From: Pseudomonas prosekii
Lineage (GTDB): Bacteria > Pseudomonadota > Gammaproteobacteria > Pseudomonadales > Pseudomonadaceae
Assembly (NCBI RefSeq): GCF_900105155.1
Contig: NZ_LT629762.1
Location: forward strand, 5,093,501 to 5,157,500
DNA: 64,000 nt
Direction: 5' to 3'
The notes under the pieces were generated by a model. It ran no database searches. It was not told the DNA's origin and worked only from the letters and a program-made list of their open reading frames with translations. A program made the translations under genes and the position numbers. Numbering within the stretch: the stretch's first letter is position 1; the number at the start of each line of letters is the position of its first letter. Of this stretch, positions 47,208 to 58,900 are shown piece by piece.

Positions 47208-47446
47208 CCCAATCGCGAGCAAGCTCGCTCCCACAGGGGGTCTTCGGTGGACACAGATTTTGTGTTCAACACAGATCAATTGTAGGAGCGAGGCTTGCCC
47301 GCGAAAGCGGAGTGTCAGGCGCGGGGATGTTGGATGCGCTGGCCCCAATCGCGAGCAAGCTCGCTCCCACAGGGGTTCTTCGGTGGACACAGATTTTGTG
47401 TTCAACATCGATCACCCTGTGGGAGCGAGCTTGCTCGCGATGGCGT
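47208..47446. repeat. REP cluster with duplicated 135-bp unit
   Basis: A 62-base segment, reverse REP plus the non-REP tail TCTTCGGTGGACACAGATTT…, occurs at 47209-47271 and again at 47344-47406, 135 bases apart. Forward REPs at about 47281 and 47416 complete the units. This parallels the tandem unit at 35871-36145. Confidence 0.9.
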
Positions 47447-47466
47447 CCTGAAGTCGGACTCAGGCC

Positions 47467-48501
47467 TCAGGCCTCAGGCACACCTTTCTCCCACGCCGAC
47501 CAGTTTTTCAAAATGTCCTGCACCAGCGGATTCCCCGCCCGGTAGAGGTTTTCCAGCGCCGGTACGAAGCCGCCCTGGTCGGCGTATTTCAGCAGATTGT
47601 CCACTTCGCTTTGCCCCGGCGCCGGGCGGTCGAAGTCGGAACCGGCGCGCACCACGGCCAGCCGCTGCACGTCCACCAGCCCTTCACGACTGGCGCGCAG
47701 CAGCGCTTCGTACGTCGAGTTGTCTTCCTGCTGCGTCGTGCAGTATTCCCCTTTGTTGTCCGTCAGCAACTGGGTCCACACCTCGGCGCGTTCACTCAAA
47801 CGTGTGCCGGAGAACCAGGTATTGCCCGCCAACGTGTCGCATTTAGTCACCACCGGCGGCTGATTGGCCGGGGCTGCCGGGTATTTCAAACGCCATGCCG
47901 CCGACTCTTTGCTCTCGCTCAATTCAACCTTGTGCGACAGCGCAAATGCCTTGGCCTGCAGCTTCGGGTTGAGCTCGAACACTTCAGTCTTGTAGTCCAG
48001 CGGCGGCTTCTGGTTCGGGCCTTGGGTGTTGATGCCGATGTAACCGGTCGGCCAGTCTTTCGGCGCGTCACGCGAATCGATCTCCCATTGCGTGCCGAAT
48101 TCCACCAGGTAATGCGCCCATGCGGCGGTGCCGATGGTCCCGTGCTTCGGGCTGATCCCGGCAATCCCGGCGATCAGGAAATAGCTTTTGCGCAGATCGA
48201 ATTTCGGCGACAGCGCCAGCGCCAAGGTCGATGCAGCGGCGTTGGTCTGGCCCATGCCGGTCACCATCAAACACACCTGCTGCGTATTGCAGCGAATGTT
48301 CGGGTACTCGGCGGACAGTCCCGGCACGCGTACCTCTTGCGTGAGCTGCAGGCGATCAATCCAGTTCTGCGCTTCGGGGGCGAACATCGCGATCAGCATC
48401 ACTTTCGGCTGAATCGGTGCTTCAGCGGCCCACGCGGTTGAACTGAGAAAAGCGCCGCAAGCCAAGCCAACGGACAGAGAAAGACGCGTCATTGCTTTCA
48501 T
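47467..48501 (-). CDS. Purine nucleoside permease (NUP family), periplasmic
   Basis: 344 residues. A signal peptide ends at about AWA-AEAP; the mature protein is of the NUP family (VMLIAMFAPEAQNWID, MVTGMGQTNAAASTLAL, YFLIAGIAGISPKHGTIG, VVRAGSDFDRP). The phosphorylase-like core suggests nucleoside binding in the periplasm; the family name comes from a fungal permease, so actual transport is uncertain. AAGGAGG precedes the ATG and overlaps the stop of the Tsx-like gene nine bases away, so the two form an operon for nucleoside capture. Confidence 0.88.
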   Translation of the reverse strand: MKAMTRLSLSVGLACGAFLSSTAWAAEAPIQPKVMLIAMFAPEAQNWIDRLQLTQEVRVPGLSAEYPNIRCNTQQVCLMVTGMGQTNAAASTLALALSPKFDLRKSYFLIAGIAGISPKHGTIGTAAWAHYLVEFGTQWEIDSRDAPKDWPTGYIGINTQGPNQKPPLDYKTEVFELNPKLQAKAFALSHKVELSESKESAAWRLKYPAAPANQPPVVTKCDTLAGNTWFSGTRLSERAEVWTQLLTDNKGEYCTTQQEDNSTYEALLRASREGLVDVQRLAVVRAGSDFDRPAPGQSEVDNLLKYADQGGFVPALENLYRAGNPLVQDILKNWSAWEKGVPEA

Positions 48502-48510
48502 AAAACCTCC

Positions 48511-49467
48511 TTAGAATTGATAACCGATACCGGCGTAATAACCCCAGCCATCCGAGCGCGCGCGGAAATCGCCGTCGCCGAAATTCAGTTCGCTGCCATC
48601 CTCCCAGTTACCGCCGTTGTGGAAGTAACGGCCGACCAGGGTGAATCGCAGGTGCGTGAACGAGTACAGCAAGACGTTGGTGGCGACGGTGGCGTTGGCG
48701 GTTCGCGCCGGATTGTCCTTATGCAAGTCCGAGCCGAAATCGAAATTGGTGAAGCCGATGTAAGTCAGCGATGCGCCGTTGCTGAAGCTGCTGATCGGCA
48801 CGATGTATTTCAGCTGGGCTCGGTAGCCGTCCCAGGAATACTCGTTGCTCGCCCCGTAACTTTCCCACTGATAACGACCGTAAAGGTTCGCCGACAGATT
48901 GACCCGCGAGTGCGTGTCGATGTCCGTGCCCAAACCGCTGTACAGCGTGTTGCTGCGGTTGCGCGTGTTGCTGCCGTGGTCGTAGATCCAGTCGAACGCC
49001 ACGTACCATTCCTTGAACGGCCCGATGGCCAGGCTGCGGCCGGCGAGGTAGTCGATGGAGATGCGCGGTTCGTGTTCCATGAACAGCGGCGAACCGTGGT
49101 CCCACGCGCCTTTGTCATTGCTGTTGCCGATGTCGAAAATCTTCGGAATGTCGATGTAGCCGTACAACTCGAACGGCCCCTTGCGCCCGAAGTATTCGTA
49201 CTCCAGGTAGACATCGTCGGTGGGTTGCGGGCCGAAACTGATGTCCTTGCTGCCGATCACCGTCAGGTCCTGGTTGAACCAGTCCGACAGGTACGCGCCT
49301 TTTTTCGGCGGGCTGGCTTCGACACTCAGCGCTTCGCCCTGGGCGGATTCATCGGGGAGGGCGGGCTGCGCCAAAACGGTGCTGCTGAGTAGTCCTGTAA
49401 CGCTGGCCAGTAGCAAGGAAACAGCGACAGTGCGCGAGCAAGTCACGCGGCTGGACGTGTGGTGCAT
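48511..49467 (-). CDS. Tsx-like outer membrane nucleoside channel
   Basis: 318 residues. Signal peptide (…SVTGLLSSTVLAQ), then a beta-barrel protein of the Tsx/OmpK type: YLSDWFNQDLTVIG, YGYIDIPKIFDIG, PRISIDYLAGRSL, and a C-terminal GWGYYAGIGYQF with the terminal Phe. It would let nucleosides cross the outer membrane and supply the NUP protein encoded next. ATG 49467 has AAGGGA upstream; the longer frame to 49635 overlaps the operator-like palindrome. Confidence 0.9.
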   Translation of the reverse strand: MHHTSSRVTCSRTVAVSLLLASVTGLLSSTVLAQPALPDESAQGEALSVEASPPKKGAYLSDWFNQDLTVIGSKDISFGPQPTDDVYLEYEYFGRKGPFELYGYIDIPKIFDIGNSNDKGAWDHGSPLFMEHEPRISIDYLAGRSLAIGPFKEWYVAFDWIYDHGSNTRNRSNTLYSGLGTDIDTHSRVNLSANLYGRYQWESYGASNEYSWDGYRAQLKYIVPISSFSNGASLTYIGFTNFDFGSDLHKDNPARTANATVATNVLLYSFTHLRFTLVGRYFHNGGNWEDGSELNFGDGDFRARSDGWGYYAGIGYQF

Positions 49468-49551
49468 TAAAAGTCCCTTTTCGTGCGAATCGAAGACCCG
49501 TGTTCTCGGGCTTGCGCGGTTATGTAGCGAAAACGCCGTGATCGGCGACCC

Positions 49552-49563
49552 GCAAACGTTTGC
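49552..49563. promoter_or_regulatory. LacI/PurR-type operator palindrome
   Basis: GCAAACGTTTGC, a perfect 12-base palindrome matching the core of the PurR-like consensus (GCAAnCGnTTnC). It lies 85 bases upstream of the Tsx-like start. A LacI-family nucleoside or ribose regulator is a natural candidate to bind it. Confidence 0.65.
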
Positions 49564-49668
49564 ACAACTCATACCAATTATTTCAATTGCATGAAAAATC
49601 TCGGGAATCGGGGGTTTTGTTGTCGCTTCGGTCAAGCCAGAAAACTCGACTTAAAACACGCTGTTTCT

Positions 49669-49763
49669 CTGTGGGGGCGAGCGTGCTCGCGATGGCGGTG
49701 GGTCAGGGAATTACAGCGCTGAATTGGACGATCGCCATCGCGAGCAAGCTCGCTGCCACAGGG
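49669..49763. repeat. REPIN (inverted REP pair)
   Basis: CTGTGGGGGCGAGCGTGCTC and the inverse GAGCAAGCTCGCTGCCACAG flank about 50 bases. Some arm mismatches suggest age. Confidence 0.88.
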
Positions 49764-49973
49764 GATAAACGCCGCTTCATCACCAAAGTATTAATGCTAA
49801 TTAACCCGCGCCAGACGCTGTCCCTTCGCCGGGCGTCTACTACCGTGGTTGAAGATTTGAACGGTTTACAACGCCGTCGCAGTCTTGATTTGCGTGTCGT
49901 CACTCACGGAAAACAACGCCGCTGTCACACGCCCTTCAAGGAAGAATGGTTAACCACGTAAAAGGAATTGCCC

Positions 49974-52900
49974 GTGGACTTGAGATCCGTCATCGCCCCG
50001 ATTTCGCGCGTTTCCCCACTTTTTCTTGCCGTACGCCTGAGCATTGTTGGCGTGTTTGTCGGGGTTGTCAGCCCGCAAGCGATGGCCGCGTGTACGCCCG
50101 CCAGCCCGACGGCGGGTGCGACGGTGACCTGTAGCGGCGTGCCGTCGTTGCCGCTGTTTCTCAACACCTTCTCCAGCGCGGTGAATGACCTCACCGTCAA
50201 CGTCAATGCCGGCGCGCAACTCAACGCCACCCTGGGCGGGCAGGCGTTGACCCTCACGGGCAACAACATCACGTTGAATAACGCCGGGACCATTGACCCT
50301 TCGTTACTCGGCGCACTCAGCGTGTTAAGCACGGGCGCGGTCATCGGCAATACCGGCGCTTCGGTGGTCAACATCAGCAACGCCGCCACCGGGATCATTC
50401 GCGGTACCGGCGCCTTGCTGGGCGTCAACCTGGCCAGTCTCAACGGCATGGCGCTGAACCTCAGTAACGGCGTTGGCGGCAGCACCAACATCGTCAACAA
50501 CGGCAGCCTCGGCTCGGTCTCCCTGGCGGGCCTGACGCTGTTTCCCGCCGACACCCCGATCGTCGCGGTCACTGGTGGTTCTCAAGTCAACGTGATCAAC
50601 GCCGGCACAGTCACTGGGCGCATGGCGTTCGAAACCTCGGCCAGCGGCAATACCTTCATCAACTCCGGCACCATCAGTGGCGGCGTGTCGATGGGGGCGG
50701 GCAGCACCAACACCTTCACCGCGATTACCGGTTCAACCATTTCCGCTGGCGGCGGCATCGGCCTGGCATTGGGCGGGCTGCTCGGCGTCAACCTGACCTT
50801 CGCACCGACCGGGCAGATTGACGGCGGCGCTGGCGGGGTCAACACGTTGACCCTGCAGAACCCGATTGGCCTCGGCGGCGGCACCACTGGGGCCGGCACG
50901 GTGTCCAGCGACAACTACGTCAACTTCAACAACCTGACGGTCAACAGCGGCACCTGGACGCTGCAAGGTCCGGTGGTCACCGGCAGCACCACGCTCAATG
51001 GCGGTATCGCCCAATTCAACAACAGCGCGGCGTTCGGCAGCGGCGTACTGACGGCCAATGGCGGCGGGTTGCAGGCGAGCACTGGCGGCTTGACCCTGAG
51101 CAACCTGATCAACCTCGGCGCCAGCGGTTTGCAACTGATGGGCAGCAACGCCATCACGCTCGGCAACGTGATCAGCGGCAGCGGCGGCCTGACCAAGACT
51201 GGCAGCGGCCAACTGATCCTCAATGGCGCCAACACCTATTTGGGCAGCACCACCCTCAACGGCGGCTCGGTGCAACTGGGTAATGATCAGGCGTTCAGCA
51301 CTGGCACGGTAACCGTCGGCGGTTCGACCGTACTGCAAGCGCCCGGCGCTGTCACGCTGAACAATGCCTTGGTGCTCAACAGCGCGCTCGGCACTTCCGG
51401 CGTCGGCAGCCTGACCCTCGCGGGTGCGATCAGCGGCGCTGGCGGCATTTCGAAAAACGGCAGCGGCACCCTGGCGCTGACCGGCAACAACGCCAGTTAT
51501 ACCGGTAGCACCGACCTTAACGCCGGCACTCTCAGCCTCGCCAACAACAACGCGCTCGGCAGCGGTGCGTTGAACGTTAACGCGGCGGCCAACCTCGACA
51601 CCACCACCGGTGTAGCGCTGAACAATGCCATCGCGCTGAACGGTAATCTGACCCTCGCCGGGAGCAACGCGCTGACCCTCAATGGGCTGATTTCCGGCAC
51701 CAGCGGCCTGATCAAAAACGGCGCGTCGACCCTGACGCTGACCGGCAACAACACCTATCAAGGCCCGACCGCACTGAATGCCGGCGCGCTGATTCTGGCG
51801 TCCAACACCGCGTTGGGCAGCGGCGCGTTGAACACGGCGGCGGGGACGTCGATCGATGCCAGCATCGCGGTCACGCTGGCCAACGCAGTCAACCTCGGCG
51901 CCGACCTGACCGTCGGCGGCACCCAGGCGTTGAACCTGACGGGCGTGGTCAGCGGCGCTGGCGGGCTGATCAAAAATGGCAGCGCCGCATTGGCGCTGGG
52001 CGGCAACAATAGCTATGTCGGCGACACCGCGCTCAACGCCGGCTCGCTGATTCTCGGCTCCAACAGCGCGTTGGGCAGCGGCACGTTGAACGCCGCCGCC
52101 GGCACCACGCTGGATGCCAGCACCGCCGTTGCGCTGACTAACGCGGTCAACACCGCCGGCAACCTGACCGTCGGCGGCACCTCTAATCTGACCCTCGGCG
52201 GGGTGGTCGGCGGCAGCGGCGGGCTGAGCAAAAACGGCGCGGCCAACCTCACACTTAACGGCGCCAACACTTTCCTCGGCGGCACCACGCTCAACGCCGG
52301 CAGCCTTACCGTCGGCAACGCCAATGCCTTGGGCAGCGGCGCACTGACCGTGGCCGCCTCTTCGACACTCGACGCCAATACTGGCGTGGCCATCACCAAC
52401 AACATCATCGCCAACGCCGCACTGAGCGTCGGCGGCAGCAATGCCTTGAGCCTTGGCGGCGTGCTCAGCGGCAGCGGTAACTTGATCAAGAACGGCGCGG
52501 CGAATCTGGCGCTGAATGGCGTCAACACTTTCCAGGGCGGCACCACGCTGAATGCCGGCAGTATCACCGTCGGCAACGCCGCTGCATTGAGCACCGGCGC
52601 GCTGAACGTCGACGGCGCGAGCACCTTGACCGGCAGTTCGGCGCTGACCCTGAACAACGCAATCAACCTCAATGCCAACCTGACCACTGGCGGCGCCAAC
52701 GCGCTGACCCTCGGCGGGGTGATTGGCGGCGGCAATGGCCTGATCAAGACCGGCGCTTCGAGCCTGACGCTGACCGGCGCCAATACCTACACCGGCACTA
52801 CCGCGCTGAATGCCGGGTCGCTGATTGTCGGTTCCAACACGGCGCTGGGCAGCGGCTCGTTGAACGTCTCCGCCGGCACCACGCTCGATGCCAGCACCGC

Positions 52901-55900
52901 AGCGACGTTGGCCAACGGCGTGAACCTCGCCGGCAACCTGACCGTCGCCGGCAGCAACGCGCTGACCCTCAACGGCACCGTCGCCGGGATTGGCGGGCTG
53001 ATCAAAAGTGGCGCGGCTGACTTGACGCTCAACCACGCCAATAACTACCTCGGCAACACGGCGCTGAACAGCGGCAAACTGATCGTCGGCGCCAGCGGTG
53101 CCTTGGGCTCGGGCGCGTTGAACGCGGCGGGCAATACCACACTGGACAGCAACACGGCGGTCAGCCTGACCAATGCGCTCAACCTCGCCGGTGCGTTGAA
53201 TGTCGGCGGCAGCGCCGACCTGACCCTGGCGGGCACCGTCAACGGCGCCGGCAGCCTGGTGAAAAACGGCGCGGCGAATCTGATCCTCAACGGTTCCAAC
53301 AACTTCCTCGGCGGCACCACGCTGAACGCCGGCACCGTGACCGTCGGCAGCAACTCGGCACTGGGGCTGGGCAACCTCACTGTTGGCGGCGCAGCGACCC
53401 TCAACAGCATTGCGCCGGTCAGCCTCGGCAACAACGTCGTGTTGAATGCCGGCCTGAGCGTCGGCGGCACACAAGCGCTGACCTTGGCCGGCGTGGTCAG
53501 CGGCAGCGGCCAATTGATCAAGAATGACGCCGCCAACCTGACTCTTAATGGCATCAACACGTTCCAGGGCGGCACCACGCTCAACGCCGGCAGCCTGACG
53601 TTGGGCAGTGGCGCCGCGCTTGGCACAGGAGGATTGATCGTCGGCGGCACCTCCACGCTGGATAACAGCGCGGCGTTCACCTTGGCCAACGCGCTGACCC
53701 TGAATGCTGACCTGAACGTGGCGGGCAATAACGACCTCAACCTCAGCGGCGTTATCGATGGCGCCGCCGCGCTGAACAAAAACGGCTTGGCCGACCTGAC
53801 CCTCAGCGGCAACAACAGCTTCACCGGCGCGCTGAACATTCTGTCCGGCAGCGTCACCGCCATCAGCACCGGCGCTTTGGGCAACACCTCCGGGGCCAAT
53901 GTCAGCGCCGGTGCCAGCCTCAATCTGGGCGCGGATGTCAGCCTCGCCGGCCTCAGCGGCAGCGGTGATGTCGCCATCGGCGCGGGCAGCACGTTGTCGG
54001 TCGGCGGCATCAACACCACCAGCACGTTCGACGGTGGTTTGTCCGGCACTGGCGGGCTGACCAAAGTCGGCAGCGGCATCCTCAACCTGACCGGGATCAA
54101 CGGCATTACGGGCGACACATTGGTCAGCGGCGGCACCCTCGACCTCAGCGGGTCGCTGGGCAGCAGCAACGTCAACGTCGGCAGTGGCGGCACGTTGACC
54201 GGCACCGGCTCGTTGCTGGGCACGTTGAACGTGAACAGCGGCGGCCATCTGGCGCTGAGCAGCGGCAACCAGTTGTCCGCGTCTTCGCTGGTGCTGGGCG
54301 CCGGCTCGAACATGGACGTAGCGCTCGGCACGCCTTCCACCAGTTCGCTGCTGAACATCGGCGGCAACCTGACCCTCGACGGTTCGCTCAACGTCACCGA
54401 CGCTGGCGGTTTTGGCGTCGGCGTGTATCGCCTGATCAACTACACCGGCAGCCTCGTCGACCTCGGTCTGGACGTCGGCGCGATTCCCGTCGGTTACAGC
54501 CTCGCCGATCTGGCGGTGCAAACCAGCGTCGGCAATCAGATCAACTTGCTGGTCTCGGCACCGAACGTGGCGATCCGTTTCTGGGATGGCAGCCAGTCGA
54601 TTGCCAACGGCAGCGTCGATGGCGGCACTGGCACGTGGACGGCCGGCGGCACCAACTGGACCTCGGTCAACGGTTTGGTCAATCAGACCTGGGCCAGCGA
54701 CTTCGCGATTTTCCAAGGCGCGGCGGGCACGGTGACGGTCGACGGTACGCAGACCTTCAACGGCATGCAGTTCGTCACCGATGGCTACAACGTGATCGGC
54801 GGTGCGGCGGGGCAACTCACCGCCGTCAATGGCAGCGGCGGCAACACGGCGATCCGCGTTGATCCGGGCGTGACCGCCACCCTCGGCGTCAACATCAATG
54901 GCGCCGGCACCCTGGCCAAACTCGACACTGGCACGCTGGTGCTCAACGGCGCCAACGGCTACGCCGGCGGCACGTTGCTCAATGGCGGCACACTGGTGGT
55001 GGGCAGCAACAGCGCGCTGGGCAGCGGCACTTTGACCGCCGCGTCGGGCGTGACTCTGGACAGCAACGCGGCAGTGACCCTCGGCAACGCCGTCGATCTG
55101 GCCGGCAATCTCAGCGTCGCGGGCAGCAACGCGTTGACCCTCAACGGCGCAATCAGTGGTGTTGGCGGTTTGATCAAAACCGGCGCGGCCAACCTGACCC
55201 TCGGCGGCAATAACAGCTTCCTCGGCCCGGTCGCACTGAACGCCGGCGCACTGGTGCTGGCCTCGAACACGGCGCTCGGCAACGGCGTATTGAACGCCGC
55301 CAACGGCACCACGCTGGACGCCGCTGCGCCAATCTCCGTCAACAACGCGGTGAACCTCGCCGGCAACCTTGGCATCGGCGGCAGCGCTGATCTGACCCTC
55401 ACCGGCAACCTCAACGGCGCTGGCAGCCTGACCAAGAACGGCGCGGCCAACCTGACTTTGAATGGCAGCAATGGCTTCCTCGGTGGCGTCAACCTCAACG
55501 CCGGGACCTTGACCGCCGGCAATGCGGCGGCGCTGGGACTGGGCAATCTGACCGTCGCGGGCGCTTCGACGCTGGATAACAGCACGGCGTTGAGCCTGGG
55601 CAATAATGTGCTGCTGAACGCCAATCTCGCGGTCGCCGGCAGCAATGATCTGACCCTCGGCGGGGTAATCAGCGGCGCTGGAGGCTTGAGCAAAAATGGC
55701 GCGGCGAACCTGACCCTCAACGGCGTCAACAGCCTGTCGGGCGGCACCACGCTGAACGCCGGCACCCTGACTCTAGGCAACGCAGCGGCGCTGGGCACGG
55801 GCGCACTGACCGTCGCCGGCGCTTCGACGCTCGACAACAGCGCGGCGCTGGTGCTGGCCAACAACCTTAACGTCAATGCTGCGCTGGACATCACCGGCAG

Positions 55901-58900
55901 CAACAACCTGACGCTGGCCGGGGTCGTCGCGGGCGCAGGCACGTTGATCAAAAACGGCGCAGCCGACCTGACCCTCAGCGGCAACAACACCTTCACCGGC
56001 ACCTTCGATGTGGCAAACGGCAGCCTGACCACCCTCAGCACCACGGCACTGGGTAACAACGCCGCGGTCAATCTGGGCGCGGGCACTAACCTCAACCTCG
56101 GCGCGTCCGGCAGCATTGCCAGCCTGAGCGGCAGCGGCACCGCGCAAATCGGCGCGGGCAATACGCTGAGCATTGGCGGCAACAACGCCAACGCCACGTT
56201 CGACGGTGTACTCGATGGCAGCGGTTTGCTGGCGAAACTCGGCAGCGGCACGCTCAACCTGACCGGCGCCAACAGCCTGACCGGCGACACCAGCATCGAC
56301 GCCGGCACCTTGAACGTCAGCGGTTCGCTGGCGAGTACCAACGTCGCCGTCAATAGCGGCGCGACCCTGACTGGCAGCGGTGCGCTCGCAGGCGCGGTGA
56401 ATGTTTCCGACGGCGGTCACCTTGCACTGGCGACCGGCAGCACGCTGTCGGTGGGTGCGTTGGCGTTGAGCGGCAATTCCAACCTCGATGTCGGCCTCGG
56501 TGTGCCCGTGGTCGGTGGCGGTAACGCGCTGCTGAATGTCGGCGGCAACTTGACCCTCGACGGTGCCTTGAACGTCAGCGACATCGGCGGTTTTGGCAGT
56601 GGCGTGTATCGGCTGATCGACTACGTCGGCGGCTTGACCGACAACGGTCTGCAGGTCGGCAACGTGCCGGGCAGTGTGCTGCCGGGTGATCTGCAAGTGC
56701 AGACTGCGCTGGCCAATCAGGTGAACTTGCTGGTAACCGCACCGAACGTCACCGTGCAATTCTGGGACGGCGCGCAACTGCTCGGCAACGGCGCGGTCGA
56801 TGGCGGCAGCGGCACGTGGGGCAGCGGCACCAGCAACTGGACCAACGTCAACGGCACCGCCAATCAGGCGTGGGCCAACAGCTTTGCGGTGTTCCAGGGC
56901 ACGGCGGGTGATGTCACCCTCAACGGAGCGCAAGCGATCACCGGCATGCAGTTCGCCAGCAACGGCTACCGCTTGTTGAATGGCACGGCCGGCGAACTGA
57001 CGCTGGTCAACGGCAGCCTCGGCAACTCGACGTTCCGCGTCGATCCGAACGCTACCGCGACCGTCGACGTAGCGATCAATGGCGCCGGCACTTTGGGCAA
57101 ATACGACGCCGGCACTTTGGTGCTCAACGGCGCCAACGGCTACACCGGCGGCACCGCGCTGAACGGCGGCACGCTGGTGGTGGGCAATAACGCGGCGCTC
57201 GGCAGCGGAGCATTGACCGCCGCGGACGGCACCACGCTGGACAGCAACACTGCCGTCAACCTGGCCAACGCAGTGCTGTTGAACGGTGGATTGAATGTTG
57301 GCGGTTCCAACGCCTTGACCCTCAACGCCGTGGTCAGCGGCAGCGGCAGATTGAGCAAAAACGGCTTGGCGCGGCTGACGTTGAACGGCAGCAACACCTA
57401 CGCCGGCGGCACTCAATTGAATGCCGGCACGCTGGTGCTCGGCAACAACAGCGCAATCGGCACTGGCGCACTGGACGTTGCTGGCACCGCGCAACTCGAC
57501 AGCACGGCCGCGCTGCAACTGGCCAACGACATCAACCTCGACGGCCAGCTGAGCCTGGCGGGCACGCAGGACACCGCGCTCAGTGGCGACATCGCCGGCA
57601 CCGGCAGCCTGGTGAAAAACGGCAGCGGCGCCTTGTTGCTCAGCGGGTCCAACACCTACAGCGGCGGCACCACGCTGAACGGCGGCAGCACCAGTGGCAC
57701 CACCGCCAGCCTGCAAGGCGCGATCGTCAACAACGCCGCGCTGACCTTCGAGCAAACCAGCGACGGCACCTACACCGGCAACCTCACTGGCGCCGGCACG
57801 CTGAACAAAACCGGGACCGGCGAATTGTTGCTGACCGGCACCAACAGCTTTACCGGCGACACCAACGTGCAGGCCGGTTCGCTGATGGTCGACGGCACGC
57901 TGAACAGCGCCAAGGTCACCGTCGCCAGCGGCGCCACTCTCGGTGGCAGCGGGCAACTCGGCGGCGCCGTGCAACTGGCCAGCGACGCAACATTGGTCGG
58001 TGGCGGCAACGTTGCGCCGCTGTCATTCGGCACGCTGGCGTTGGCCTCGGGCACGGTGCTCGACTTCACCCTCGGCGCGGCGACGGCTTCGACCAATGTG
58101 GTGAATGTCGCCGGTAACCTGACCCTCGACGGCACGCTGAACATCACTGATGCCGGCGGCTTTGGCACGGGCGTCTATCAACTGTTCCGCTACGGCGGTG
58201 CCCTGACCAACAATGGTTTGATCTACGGCAGCTTGCCCGGCGCGGTATTGCCGGCGAGCCTGACCTTGCAAACGGCGTTGGCCAATCAGGTCAATCTGCT
58301 GGTGGAAAGTGCGCCGGGCCAGGTGCAGTTCTGGAACGGCGACAAAACCAATGCTGACGGCACGATTGGCGGCGGCAGCGGCACCTGGGGTTCGGACACC
58401 AACTGGACCAACGCCAACGGCACCGTCAGCGAGGGTTCGAACAATCAGTTCGCAGTCTTTGGCGGGCAGGGCGGCACTGTCACCGTGGTCGGCAATCAGG
58501 GCTTTACCGGGTTGCAAGTGCTCGACAACGGTTATCGCCTGGTCGCAGGCGCGGACGGCAGTTTGAGCCCGATCAATGCGCTCGATGGCAGTCTGGCGGC
58601 CGTGCGCGTCAACAGTGGCGTGACCACGGAAATCGCCGCGCCGCTGGTGGGCACTGGCGGTATCGAGAAACTCGATTCCGGCACGTTGGTGCTCAGCGGC
58701 GCCAACACCTATAGCGGCGGCACCATTGTCAGCGGCGGCACGCTGGTCGGTAATACTGCCAGCCTGCAGGGTCGCTTCCTGATCAATGCGCGGATGCTGT
58801 TCGCCCAGCTCAGCAGCGGCCGGTTCAACGGCGTGCTCAGCGGCACCGGCAACGTGGTCAAGCAGGGCGCAGGTTTGTTGTTGCTGACCGGTGATCAGCC

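Larger units (their letters stand above)
49468..49973. other. Divergent control region between tsx-like and autotransporter genes
   Basis: 506 bases. Contents: leader of the Tsx-like operon, a LacI-type palindrome (49552-49563), a REPIN (49669-49763) and about 200 bases in front of the autotransporter, in which I see an AAAGGA ribosome site (49961-49966) but no firm promoter. Confidence 0.7.

Noticed and set aside
50733..54815. 1360-codon minus-strand reading frame inside the autotransporter gene
   Set aside because: It is a mirror of the repetitive plus-strand gene, low complexity, with no domain pattern or ribosome site.
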